Assembly (NCBI RefSeq): GCF_014284475.1
Contig: NZ_WJBC01000010.1
Coordinates: forward strand, 1 to 64,000
Origin: Acetobacterium fimetarium
GTDB taxonomy: Bacteria; Bacillota; Clostridia; Eubacteriales; Eubacteriaceae
Direction of reading: 5' to 3'
DNA length: 64,000 nucleotides
In this document: positions 51,738 to 60,268 of the stretch, piece by piece
Numbering within the stretch: position 1 is the first letter of the stretch
Layout of the letters: each line of letters opens with the position of its first letter
The notes under the pieces: generated by a model
Seen by the model: the letters and a program-made list of their open reading frames with translations, nothing else
The model's database searches: none
What the model was told of the DNA's origin: nothing
Made by a program: the position numbers and the translations under genes

Positions 51738-51965
51738 ATGACGAACAATATAAAGATTGATGAAGAAAAACATATTAAGGTGCTTGATGCACTGCTGGGC
51801 GATGCGGATTTGATGACTGCCTTGAATGAGGCAAAATCGTTTGAAGACGGCTACCGATTGGTGGCCGAAAAAGTACCGGGTTTAACGCTGGAAGAATTCA
51901 CCGGGTCGATGGAATTATTGAGACAGGTGATGATGGCGCAGATGAACAAGACCCCTGCGCAATAG
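51738..51965 (+). CDS. Small protein, Nif11-leader-like helical region
   Basis: 75 residues with AAAGGAAG before the ATG. Predicted helical and acidic. The part DLMTALNEAKSFEDGYRLVAEK near residue 24, then VPGLTLEEF, recalls the N-terminal helix pattern of Nif11-type leader peptides, but there is no double-glycine cleavage site and no maturase nearby. It may be a stand-alone regulator or chaperone-like helical protein. It sits between a palindromic repeat and a 20-mer that recurs at 63200, so it could have arrived with them. Confidence 0.55.
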   Translation: MTNNIKIDEEKHIKVLDALLGDADLMTALNEAKSFEDGYRLVAEKVPGLTLEEFTGSMELLRQVMMAQMNKTPAQ

Positions 51966-51977
51966 GGTACGTAATAT

Positions 51978-51997
51978 CGTAGTACCGACAATTGTTA
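51978..51997. repeat. 20-bp repeat shared with 63200-63219, inverted
   Basis: CGTAGTACCGACAATTGTTA is the exact reverse complement of bases 63200-63219. Both copies lie a short way downstream of the palindromic repeat copies. Confidence 0.75.
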
Positions 51998-52045
51998 GGC
52001 ATGATAAAACTGTAAACAATATCATCGTAAAATTTAAAAATATGG

Positions 52046-52075
52046 TGAACAATTTGGATGGCTTTATGTTATAAT
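52046..52075 (+). promoter_or_regulatory. Promoter of purA
   Basis: TGAACA and TATAAT with an 18-bp spacer, about 125 bases before the purA start. No purine riboswitch is visible in the leader. Confidence 0.5.
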
Positions 52076-52198
52076 ACTCTGGGAAAAAATGAGCCCATAA
52101 ATTATAAAGAACAATTCATGTCATGGCGTTTGATTAAGACACGGCTTTCTACAGCGGTGCGTTTTAATCTGAGGGATATAGGGAAGGAATGAGAGTAT

Positions 52199-53467
52199 AT
52201 GTCGATTTCTGTATTAGTTGGCGCCCAATGGGGCGATGAAGGTAAAGGAAAAATGGTGGATTACTTCGCTGAACAATCGGATTTAATCGTTCGGTTTCAG
52301 GGGGGAGACAATGCGGGACATACGGTAATCAATGATTACGGTGTTTTCAAGTTTCATTTAATTCCATGTGGTATTTTCAACAAAAATTGCCAATGTTTGA
52401 TTGGAACAGGTGTTGTTGTCAATCCAGATGTTTTACTTGAAGAAATGCAACAATTAACGGAAGCAAAAGTCACTTTATCAGGATTGAAAATATCGGCCAA
52501 AGCTCATATCCTCATGCCTTATCATCAAAAACTGGATGAATTAATGGAAGCCAGCGGCGGCATTGGGACCACCAAGCGTGGGATTGGACAGGCATACGCC
52601 TACAAAGCAATGCGAAAGAGTCTGCGTTTTGAAGATCTGCTGAATCTGGCCGGCGCAAAGAAAAAACTTGAAAACATTGTGCCGGTTGTGAACCGACAAA
52701 TGAGTTCTTATGATATTGAACCGTACACGGTTGATGAGCTGTTCGCAAAATGTGAGGCCTGGGCAAAATCCTTTAGTCAGATCATTGTGAACCCCACCAG
52801 TTTCCTGCACGAGATGATGGAAGCGGATAAAAGCATTCTATTTGAAGGCCAATTGGGAGCCATGAAGGATATCGACCTTGGTATTTTCCCCTATGTCACC
52901 TCATCCAATCCGGTGGCGGCTTATGCGGCAGTCAGCGGCGGTTTCCCGGCCAAGAAAATAGACAAAGTCATTGGCGTGGCCAAAGCCTTTTCCAGTGCCG
53001 TCGGCGCCGGGCCGTTCCCGACGGAAGAGTTTGGCGGAACCATTGATATGCTCCGCGGAACCGGCGAAAAACCGGATGACGAGTTTGGCGCCCGAACAGG
53101 TCGTTCCCGTCGTTTGGGCTGGTTTGATATTCCGGTTCTGAAATACACCCATGCCATTAACGGCTTTGACGAACTGGCACTGTGCAAGATTGACAAGCTG
53201 GATGATCTACCGGAAATCAAATTATGTGTTGACTATAAACTGGACGGAAAAATCATCAAAGAATTCCCGAATACCGAAGACCTGGAACGAGTTGAACCGG
53301 TCTACATCACCCTTCCGGGATGGCTGAGCGACACGTCAAAAATCCACCGGATCGAAGATCTGCCTGAGAACGCAAAAAAATATATAAAAACAATTGAAGA
53401 CTTGGTTGGAACGACCATCGCCTATGTTGGCGTTGGACCGAACCGAGAGGATTTAGCGATTCGATAA
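52199..53467 (+). CDS. purA: Adenylosuccinate synthetase
   Basis: 422 residues, full length. It joins IMP and aspartate with GTP to form adenylosuccinate in AMP synthesis. Signatures are VLVGAQWGDEGKGKMVDYF at 5-23 (P-loop and catalytic Asp), FQGGDNAGHTV near 33 (catalytic His in NAGHT), GTTKRGIGQAY near 123, LFEGQLGAMKDIDLGIFPYVT near 215 and GARTGRSRRLGWFD near 296. Cytosolic. It is monocistronic; a terminator follows before carA. Confidence 0.97.
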   Translation: MSISVLVGAQWGDEGKGKMVDYFAEQSDLIVRFQGGDNAGHTVINDYGVFKFHLIPCGIFNKNCQCLIGTGVVVNPDVLLEEMQQLTEAKVTLSGLKISAKAHILMPYHQKLDELMEASGGIGTTKRGIGQAYAYKAMRKSLRFEDLLNLAGAKKKLENIVPVVNRQMSSYDIEPYTVDELFAKCEAWAKSFSQIIVNPTSFLHEMMEADKSILFEGQLGAMKDIDLGIFPYVTSSNPVAAYAAVSGGFPAKKIDKVIGVAKAFSSAVGAGPFPTEEFGGTIDMLRGTGEKPDDEFGARTGRSRRLGWFDIPVLKYTHAINGFDELALCKIDKLDDLPEIKLCVDYKLDGKIIKEFPNTEDLERVEPVYITLPGWLSDTSKIHRIEDLPENAKKYIKTIEDLVGTTIAYVGVGPNREDLAIR

Positions 53468-53481
53468 ATATGCTGATACGA

Positions 53482-53513
53482 GATACCTGGTTGCATGCAA
53501 TCAGGTATTTTTT
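53482..53513 (+). terminator. Terminator between purA and carA
   Basis: GATACCTG..TTGC / GCAA..CAGGTAT hairpin followed by T6, immediately after the purA stop. Confidence 0.85.
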
Positions 53514-53534
53514 GAAAATAAATGGAGGTAGAAA

Positions 53535-54659
53535 ATGTCTTATTATAAAAGAGATAAGCGTGCCTGGCTGGTTTTGTCAGACGGCACTGTTTTTGAAGGC
53601 TATAATTTCGGGTGCGAAGGCACGACCATTGGAGAAATCGTCTTTACCACCGGGATGACCGGCTATCAGGAAGTACTGACCGATCCGTCGTACTATGGAC
53701 AGATTGTGCTTCAGACGTACCCTTTGATCGGAAATTACGGAATCAACACCGATGATATGGAATCGGAAAAAAGCTGGGTCAACGGTTATATCACCAAAGA
53801 ATGGTGTGAAGAACCGTCGAATTTCCGAAACACCAAAAACATCAATGAATTTCTGATCGAACAGGATAAAATTGGCATCTGGGATGTGGATACCCGGGCC
53901 ATCACCCGGATCATCCGGGAACATGGCACCATGAACGGCGCCATTACAACGGAAGATTTCTCCGACCCCAAAGTTAAAGAAGCGCTGCTGGAAAAAATCC
54001 GCACGTTCAAGGTTGACCAGCCGGTACAGGCCGTCACAAGGAAGAACAAGGGCTGGTACTACACCCAGGTTAACCGGGCCAACCATGTCGCCCTGATCGA
54101 TTACGGCTACAAGCATAATATCCGCCGGATGCTGCTGAACCTGGGCTGCAACGTCACCGTCATGCCCGCGAACACCACACTTGAAGAAATACGCACCCTC
54201 AATCCGGATGGGATTATGCTGTCTAACGGACCGGGAGATCCGGCCGAAAACATTGAAATCATTGAAAATCTGAAAGACTTCATTAACTATGGCAAACCAA
54301 TTTTTGGCATTTGTCTCGGCCATCAGTTGCTGGCGCTGGCCATGGGCGGCGAAACAATCAAGCTCAAATATGGCCATCGGGGCATGAATCAGCCGGTGAA
54401 AGACGTAACCAGAGACCGGGTTTTCATAACCAGCCAGAATCATGGCTACGCCGTTGTTTCGGAAAGTATACCGGAAAAAATCGGAAAGGTGACGCATTTT
54501 AATCTGAATGACGGCACCTGCGAGGGAATTGAATACCAGAGCATTCATGCCTTCACTGTGCAGTTCCATCCGGAAGCCAGCGCGGGGCCTAACGACACCG
54601 GCTATTTATTTAAAAAGTTTAACGACCTTATGGAAAGGGGGCAACAGGGATGCCTTTAA
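53535..54659 (+). CDS. carA: Carbamoyl-phosphate synthase small (glutaminase) subunit
   Basis: 374 residues. The N-terminal domain begins AWLVLSDGTVFEGYNFGCEG and has the FTTGMTGYQEVLTDPSY region near 38. The C-terminal class I amidotransferase domain holds the nucleophile cysteine in FGICLGHQLLALAMGG near 255 and the His-Glu pair in VQFHPEAS near 347. It supplies ammonia from glutamine to CarB through a tunnel. RBS GGAGGT. It overlaps carB by ten bases, giving coupled translation. The stretch between the purA terminator and carA is too short for a promoter-rich leader. Confidence 0.96.
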   Translation: MSYYKRDKRAWLVLSDGTVFEGYNFGCEGTTIGEIVFTTGMTGYQEVLTDPSYYGQIVLQTYPLIGNYGINTDDMESEKSWVNGYITKEWCEEPSNFRNTKNINEFLIEQDKIGIWDVDTRAITRIIREHGTMNGAITTEDFSDPKVKEALLEKIRTFKVDQPVQAVTRKNKGWYYTQVNRANHVALIDYGYKHNIRRMLLNLGCNVTVMPANTTLEEIRTLNPDGIMLSNGPGDPAENIEIIENLKDFINYGKPIFGICLGHQLLALAMGGETIKLKYGHRGMNQPVKDVTRDRVFITSQNHGYAVVSESIPEKIGKVTHFNLNDGTCEGIEYQSIHAFTVQFHPEASAGPNDTGYLFKKFNDLMERGQQGCL

Positions 54660-57600
54660 GAAGTGATATCAAACGCGTGCTCGTCATCGGGTCCGGCCCC
54701 ATCGTCATTGGACAGGCGGCAGAATTTGACTACGCCGGGACACAGGCCTGCAAAGCCCTGAAAAAGCTGGGGCTGGAAGTCATTCTGGTCAACTCCAATC
54801 CGGCCACCATCATGACCGACAAGGTGATGGCGGATAAGGTCTACATTGAACCCCTGACCCTGGAAGTGTTAAGACGGATCATCGTCATGGAGAAACCGGA
54901 CAGCATTCTTTCCACCCTGGGTGGACAGACGGGACTGACCCTGTCGATGCAGCTGGCCAAGGAAGGCTTCCTGGATGCCCACGACGTCAAACTGCTGGGA
55001 TCCAATCTGGAAACCATCGAAAAAGCGGAGGACCGTCAGGCTTTCAAAGATATGATGCGTGAAATCGGAGAGCCCTGCATTCCCTCCAAGGTGGTCACAA
55101 CCGTTGAGGATGCCGTTACTTTTGCCTTGACCATCGGTTATCCGGTGATCGTCCGACCGGCCTTTACCTTGGGCGGCACCGGCGGCGGGATTGTCAATAA
55201 TCAGCAGGAGCTGGAGGAAATAGCGACAAACGGACTGAGACTGTCACCAATTACCCAGATCCTGGTTGAAAAAGGAATTGCCGGCTGGAAAGAAATTGAG
55301 TTTGAAGTCATGCGGGATGCCAAAGGAAACGTCATTACCGTCTGCAGTATGGAAAACGTCGATCCGGTCGGGATTCATACCGGAGATTCGATCGTGGTGG
55401 CACCCTGCCAGACCCTGAGTGACAAAGAATTCCAGATGCTGCGGACTTCAGCGCTGAAGATTATTTCCGCGCTGGGCGTTGAAGGTGGCTGCAACTGTCA
55501 GTTCGCCCTCAATCCCCAGAACTTCAATTATGCTGTTATTGAGGTCAACCCGCGGGTTTCCCGTTCATCGGCACTGGCTTCAAAAGCCACGGGCTATCCC
55601 ATTGCCAAGGTTGCCAGCCAGATTGCGGTCGGTTTTTCACTGGATGAAATCACCAACGAAGTAACCGGAACGACCACCGCCTGTTTTGAACCGGCGATCG
55701 ATTATATCGTGGTCAAATTCCCGCGCTGGCCGTTCGATAAATTTGTCTACGCCAAACGAACCCTCGGCACCCAGATGAAAGCCACCGGGGAAATCATGTC
55801 GATCGGATCAAGCTTTGAACATGCCATGATGAAGGCGATCCGTTCGATTGAATTGGGCTTTGAAACGCTTTCGATTGATAAACTGGTGGATGCGACCGAT
55901 GATGAAATCATGAATATGCTGTCTGATTCAGACGATGAGCGTGTTTTTGTGGTTTACGAAGCCATCAAACGGGGCGTCTCGATGGATGCGATCTTTGCGA
56001 TCACCAAAATCGATAAATGGTTTCTCGACAAGCTTCGCCATCTGGCCGTCATGGAAAAAGACTTGACCACCCTGGGATTGACAGAAGAACGCGTGACAGT
56101 AGCCCGGGAAATCGGATTTTTGGATAAAACCATCGAGGAATTGTCCGGACAGAAGATTGAAGAAACGACAAAAACCTACGCTTCCTTTAAAATGGTTGAC
56201 ACCTGCGCCGGCGAATTCGCAGCCCAGACACCCTATTTTTATTCCACCCGGGACAAAGAAAATGAAGCGGCGCTATTTATTGCCGACCATCCCTCCGGCA
56301 AAGATCGGATACTGGTACTCGGATCCGGCCCGATTCGGATCGGACAGGGAATCGAGTTTGACTACTGCTCCGTTCACTGCGCCTGGGCATTGCGGGAAAA
56401 AGGCTATGAAGCCATTTTGATCAATAATAACCCAGAAACTGTGTCGACTGACTATGATACCTCCGACCGGCTTTACTTTGAACCATTAACCCAGGAGGAT
56501 GTCCGCTCCGTGGTCGAAACGGAAAAACCGATCGGGGCCATCGTTCAGTTCGGCGGGCAAACCGCCATCAAACTGACCCGCTATCTGGAAGCCATGGGTG
56601 TGCCGGTATTGGGCACCTCCCCAGCCAATGTGGATGCCGCGGAAGACCGCGAGGTATTCGACCAGCTGTTGGAAAAATGTCAGATCCCGAGACCAGAGGG
56701 AGAAACCGTCTATACCACCGAAGAAGGGGTGAAAGCGGCCAACCGGCTGGGATTCCCGGTCCTGCTGCGGCCCTCCTATGTTCTGGGCGGGCAGAATATG
56801 ATTATCGCTCATGAGGAAGAGGATGTGGTGGAATACATGAACATCATCACGACCCATGAGCTGGAAAATCCGGTGCTGATCGATAAATACCTGATGGGAA
56901 AAGAAGTGGAAGTGGATGCCATCTGTGACGGCGAAAACTATCTGATTCCCGGGATTATGGAACATATTGAACGGGCCGGCGTGCATTCCGGTGATTCAAT
57001 TTCCGTTTATCCGCCGCAGACGCTGGATCAGCAGACCAAAGATACGATTGTCGATTATACCGGCCGTCTGGTAAAGGCGCTGGATATCATCGGGATGGTC
57101 AACATTCAATATGTTATCTATGAAGGGGCTGTTTACGTCATCGAAGTGAATCCGCGTTCTTCACGGACGGTTCCCTATATTTCAAAAGTGACCGATATCC
57201 CGATGGTCAACCTGGCGACCAAAATGATGCTTGGCGAAAAGCTGACTGATCTGGGCTACACGCCCGGTCTGTTCCCGGAAGGTGACTACGTGGCAGTCAA
57301 AGTGCCGGTATTCAGCTTTGCCAAGCTGCAGGACGTAGATACCCAGCTGGGACCGGAAATGAAATCCACCGGCGAGGTGCTGGGCGTTGCCAAAACCTTT
57401 GCCGATGCGCTCTACAAAGGACTGGTTGCTTCGGGAAACAAAATGGAACGTTCCGGCGGGGTGCTCCTGACGGTCAAAGACCGCGACAAGGACGCCATTG
57501 TTGAGATTGGACGTCAATTCCATGAATTGGGCTTTACCATTTACGGAACGGTGGGAACGGCGCTCGTGCTCAATGAAAACAATATTCCCACCAAGGTGGT

Positions 57601-57850
57601 CCGCCGCATGTCGGAAAGACAGCCGAACATCGGCGATCTGCTCGAAAGCCGGAAAGTCAATTATGTGATTTCGACCTCAACCAAAGGCAGAATGCCGCAG
57701 AATGATGGCGTGCGGATGCGTCGAAAATCGGTGGAAAGCTCGATCAGCCTGCTGACTTCGCTCGATACCGCCCAGGCGCTGCTGGACTGCCTGAAATCCA
57801 ACCGCAACATGGAAGAGATTGAACTGGTCAATATTAAAGATATTCGCTAA
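54650..57850 (+). CDS. carB: Carbamoyl-phosphate synthase large subunit
   Basis: 1066 residues, usual length. It makes carbamoyl phosphate for pyrimidines and arginine. There are two homologous halves, each with an ATP-grasp domain: GSGPIVIGQAAEFDYAGTQA near 15 and GSGPIRIGQGIEFDYCSVHC near 560, with the loops FTLGGTGGGI (near 175) and YVLGGQNMII (near 712). The C-terminal MGS-like allosteric domain is present (about 930-1066). Complete. It follows carA and is followed by a terminator. Confidence 0.97.
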   Translation: MPLRSDIKRVLVIGSGPIVIGQAAEFDYAGTQACKALKKLGLEVILVNSNPATIMTDKVMADKVYIEPLTLEVLRRIIVMEKPDSILSTLGGQTGLTLSMQLAKEGFLDAHDVKLLGSNLETIEKAEDRQAFKDMMREIGEPCIPSKVVTTVEDAVTFALTIGYPVIVRPAFTLGGTGGGIVNNQQELEEIATNGLRLSPITQILVEKGIAGWKEIEFEVMRDAKGNVITVCSMENVDPVGIHTGDSIVVAPCQTLSDKEFQMLRTSALKIISALGVEGGCNCQFALNPQNFNYAVIEVNPRVSRSSALASKATGYPIAKVASQIAVGFSLDEITNEVTGTTTACFEPAIDYIVVKFPRWPFDKFVYAKRTLGTQMKATGEIMSIGSSFEHAMMKAIRSIELGFETLSIDKLVDATDDEIMNMLSDSDDERVFVVYEAIKRGVSMDAIFAITKIDKWFLDKLRHLAVMEKDLTTLGLTEERVTVAREIGFLDKTIEELSGQKIEETTKTYASFKMVDTCAGEFAAQTPYFYSTRDKENEAALFIADHPSGKDRILVLGSGPIRIGQGIEFDYCSVHCAWALREKGYEAILINNNPETVSTDYDTSDRLYFEPLTQEDVRSVVETEKPIGAIVQFGGQTAIKLTRYLEAMGVPVLGTSPANVDAAEDREVFDQLLEKCQIPRPEGETVYTTEEGVKAANRLGFPVLLRPSYVLGGQNMIIAHEEEDVVEYMNIITTHELENPVLIDKYLMGKEVEVDAICDGENYLIPGIMEHIERAGVHSGDSISVYPPQTLDQQTKDTIVDYTGRLVKALDIIGMVNIQYVIYEGAVYVIEVNPRSSRTVPYISKVTDIPMVNLATKMMLGEKLTDLGYTPGLFPEGDYVAVKVPVFSFAKLQDVDTQLGPEMKSTGEVLGVAKTFADALYKGLVASGNKMERSGGVLLTVKDRDKDAIVEIGRQFHELGFTIYGTVGTALVLNENNIPTKVVRRMSERQPNIGDLLESRKVNYVISTSTKGRMPQNDGVRMRRKSVESSISLLTSLDTAQALLDCLKSNRNMEEIELVNIKDIR

Positions 57851-57863
57851 ATTCGATATCTGC

Positions 57864-57906
57864 AAAAGAACTTATTCGTTTACATTGAATAAGTTCTTTT
57901 ATTTTG
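57864..57906 (+). terminator. Terminator of carAB
   Basis: AAAAGAACTTATTC / GAATAAGTTCTTTT, a perfect 14-bp stem followed by a T-rich run. Confidence 0.9.
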
Positions 57907-58010
57907 TTAGAATAGAAACAATTAAAAAACAACTATAAAAAATGAAATGGTTGACGCCGGATCGGCAAAGCTAAGAAACAAAAATTGCGAAGCATGAGAG
58001 AGGGCAAAAG

Positions 58011-60245
58011 ATGAAATCAAAATTCCGCATCACGACAATCAGCAGCATTTCAGTTCTGATCATTGCACTTTTTTTTGCCGCCAGCTATTACTATTCGGCC
58101 CTGATCAACCGGGAATTAAAGGCGGAAACCTATTCATACCTGTCCGAAGTCGGCAATCAGGGCGCCGAGCTGGTTGAATCCCGGGTCAACAGTCAGATCG
58201 AAAACCTGGAGACGACGGCAAGAATGATCGAGGCCAGCGGAAATTACAACCAGGATGCGATGCTCGGCCTGATCCGGATTCAGGCGCAAAAAAGCGACTA
58301 CAAGCGCATGGCGATCGCGTCGCTTAACGGCGATATCGTAACTTCGGACGGAATGGCCTACAGTATCAGGGACCGGGCCTATTTCCAGGCAGCCCTGGCC
58401 GGAAAGTCAGCGGTTTCGGATACCCTGGCGGACTATTCGGACGGAAAAAAGATCAACGTTTATGCCGTACCGATTTTCAGCGGCAATCAGGTGGTGGCCG
58501 TTCTCGCCGCATCGGTGGAGACGCAGAGCTTCAAAGAACTGCTTGGCGTCAATACCTTTGACAATCAGGGCTATTCCTTTGTCGTCAAAGCGAACGGGGA
58601 TACCGTGGTGGAATCCCTTCATCCCAACAGTGTCGGAGCATTCGACAATATCTTTGGCATTCTGCAAACGGCGGCGTTCAAAGACGGGGATGATCTGAAC
58701 ACGATCACCAACAGGATGGCAAACGGTGAATCTGGCAGCTACACCAGTGTTTATAACGGCATGGAGCGCTACACTGTTTATAAACCGCTTAAAAGCAACG
58801 ACTGGTATATGATGAGTGTCGTGCCCGCGACAGTTGTCAGCAATCAGACAACCGCAATCATCAGGGATACGTTTTTGCTGATTGCCGTGGCCTTGCTTGC
58901 GATCAGCCTGCTGTTTGCGATGATTCTGATTTTTCAGAACCGGTCAAAAAAGGAGCTGGAAAAGATCGCTTATTTTGATGAAGTCACAGAAGGCAACAAC
59001 TGGAATAAATTCAAGTCTGAAGTGGAAGAAATACGCGAGAAAAACAGTCTGGCCAGCTTCGTGCTGCTGACCTTTGATATCGATCAGTTCCGCTTTATCA
59101 ATGAAGAATATGGTCAGGAGACCGGCGACCGGCTACTCAAACAGATCATGGATATTCTGAAAGTCAATATCGGCAAGCGCGAATCCTGCTGCCGGGTCTC
59201 GGCGGATCATTTTGTGATGCTGTGCGGCTGGACAACCCGGGCGAAAATCACCCAGCGCATCAGGGATTTTCTCAGCATCCTGAACCGTGAGAAAGAAGCT
59301 CTCGGAATCAAAGAAAAGATCTTCTGTCATTTCGGACTCTATATCGTTGAACAGAATGCCAAGGATCTCGAGAAAATCAGAGAAAAAGCGAATATGGCCA
59401 GAATTGAAGCCAAAAGATCGGAAAGCAATACCTGGTTTTTCTATTCTGATGAGTTCCGCGAAAAAATCGGCAACGAGAAGGAAATCATCGACACCATGGA
59501 AGCGGCCCTGGAGAATCACGAATTTGAAATGTATCTGCAGCCGAAGTTCGATCTTCACAAAAGTGAATTCTGCGGCTGCGAAGCTCTGGTCCGCTGGAAT
59601 CGTCCCCGAAAGGGGCTGGTCAGTCCGGGCGAATTCATCCCGATCTTCGAGCAGACCGGTTTCGTGAAAAAACTGGACATGTTCATGATCGAAGAGGTCT
59701 GCCGGCTACTCAAGCGATGGGAAGAAAACAGCTGTACCAGGATGCGTATTTCGGTCAATGTCTCCCGGAAAAACCTCAAAAAAACAAGCTTTGTGGAAGA
59801 CGTGAGGGAGATTCTGGACCGCTATCAGATAAAGCGAGACTGCATTGAGATCGAACTGACGGAATACTGCATTTTTGAAGACATCGACCGGATGATCGAA
59901 GTCGGAAAAACCTTCCGGGCTGATGGGGTTAAGATGTCGATGGATGATTTCGGATCGGGGTATTCCTCGATCAACCTGTTGGGAATTCTGCCGCTGGACA
60001 TCATCAAGATCGATCAGGGCTTTTTCAAAGGCAATCTCAAAAATGAGCATACCCTCGTCGTGGTGAAAAGCATGATCGACCTGATCAAAAAACTGGGAAT
60101 GACAGTAGTGGCAGAAGGCATCGAAACAAAAGAAGAGGTTGAAATATTAAAAGAGCTTGATTGTGACATCATTCAAGGTTACTATTATGGAAAACCGATG
60201 ACAGTTACTGATTTTGAAAAGAAAATTTTAGAAACAATGAGCTGA
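58011..60245 (+). CDS. Membrane Cache sensor with degenerate GGDEF and EAL domains
   Basis: 744 residues. TM1 is at about 9-28, an extracellular double-Cache region at about 30-280 (SDYKRMAIASLNGDIVTSDG, AYFQAALAGKSAVSDT), TM2 at about 285-308. The GGDEF domain is degenerate: the active loop reads RVSADHFVML, so cyclase activity is unlikely. The EAL domain keeps its catalytic set: CEALVRWNRP, SVNVSRKN, EIELTEYC, MDDFGSGYSS, IIKIDQGFF and VVAEGIET. It is predicted to hydrolyse c-di-GMP in response to an outside ligand. It precedes pilB by 23 bases, so it probably sets c-di-GMP levels for this pilus locus. Confidence 0.9.
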   Translation: MKSKFRITTISSISVLIIALFFAASYYYSALINRELKAETYSYLSEVGNQGAELVESRVNSQIENLETTARMIEASGNYNQDAMLGLIRIQAQKSDYKRMAIASLNGDIVTSDGMAYSIRDRAYFQAALAGKSAVSDTLADYSDGKKINVYAVPIFSGNQVVAVLAASVETQSFKELLGVNTFDNQGYSFVVKANGDTVVESLHPNSVGAFDNIFGILQTAAFKDGDDLNTITNRMANGESGSYTSVYNGMERYTVYKPLKSNDWYMMSVVPATVVSNQTTAIIRDTFLLIAVALLAISLLFAMILIFQNRSKKELEKIAYFDEVTEGNNWNKFKSEVEEIREKNSLASFVLLTFDIDQFRFINEEYGQETGDRLLKQIMDILKVNIGKRESCCRVSADHFVMLCGWTTRAKITQRIRDFLSILNREKEALGIKEKIFCHFGLYIVEQNAKDLEKIREKANMARIEAKRSESNTWFFYSDEFREKIGNEKEIIDTMEAALENHEFEMYLQPKFDLHKSEFCGCEALVRWNRPRKGLVSPGEFIPIFEQTGFVKKLDMFMIEEVCRLLKRWEENSCTRMRISVNVSRKNLKKTSFVEDVREILDRYQIKRDCIEIELTEYCIFEDIDRMIEVGKTFRADGVKMSMDDFGSGYSSINLLGILPLDIIKIDQGFFKGNLKNEHTLVVVKSMIDLIKKLGMTVVAEGIETKEEVEILKELDCDIIQGYYYGKPMTVTDFEKKILETMS

Positions 60246-60268
60246 GATATCAGCGAAAGAGGAAAATA

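Noticed and set aside
52080-52198. Purine riboswitch ahead of purA
   Set aside because: The leader lacks the conserved purine aptamer loops; only a weak imperfect hairpin is visible.
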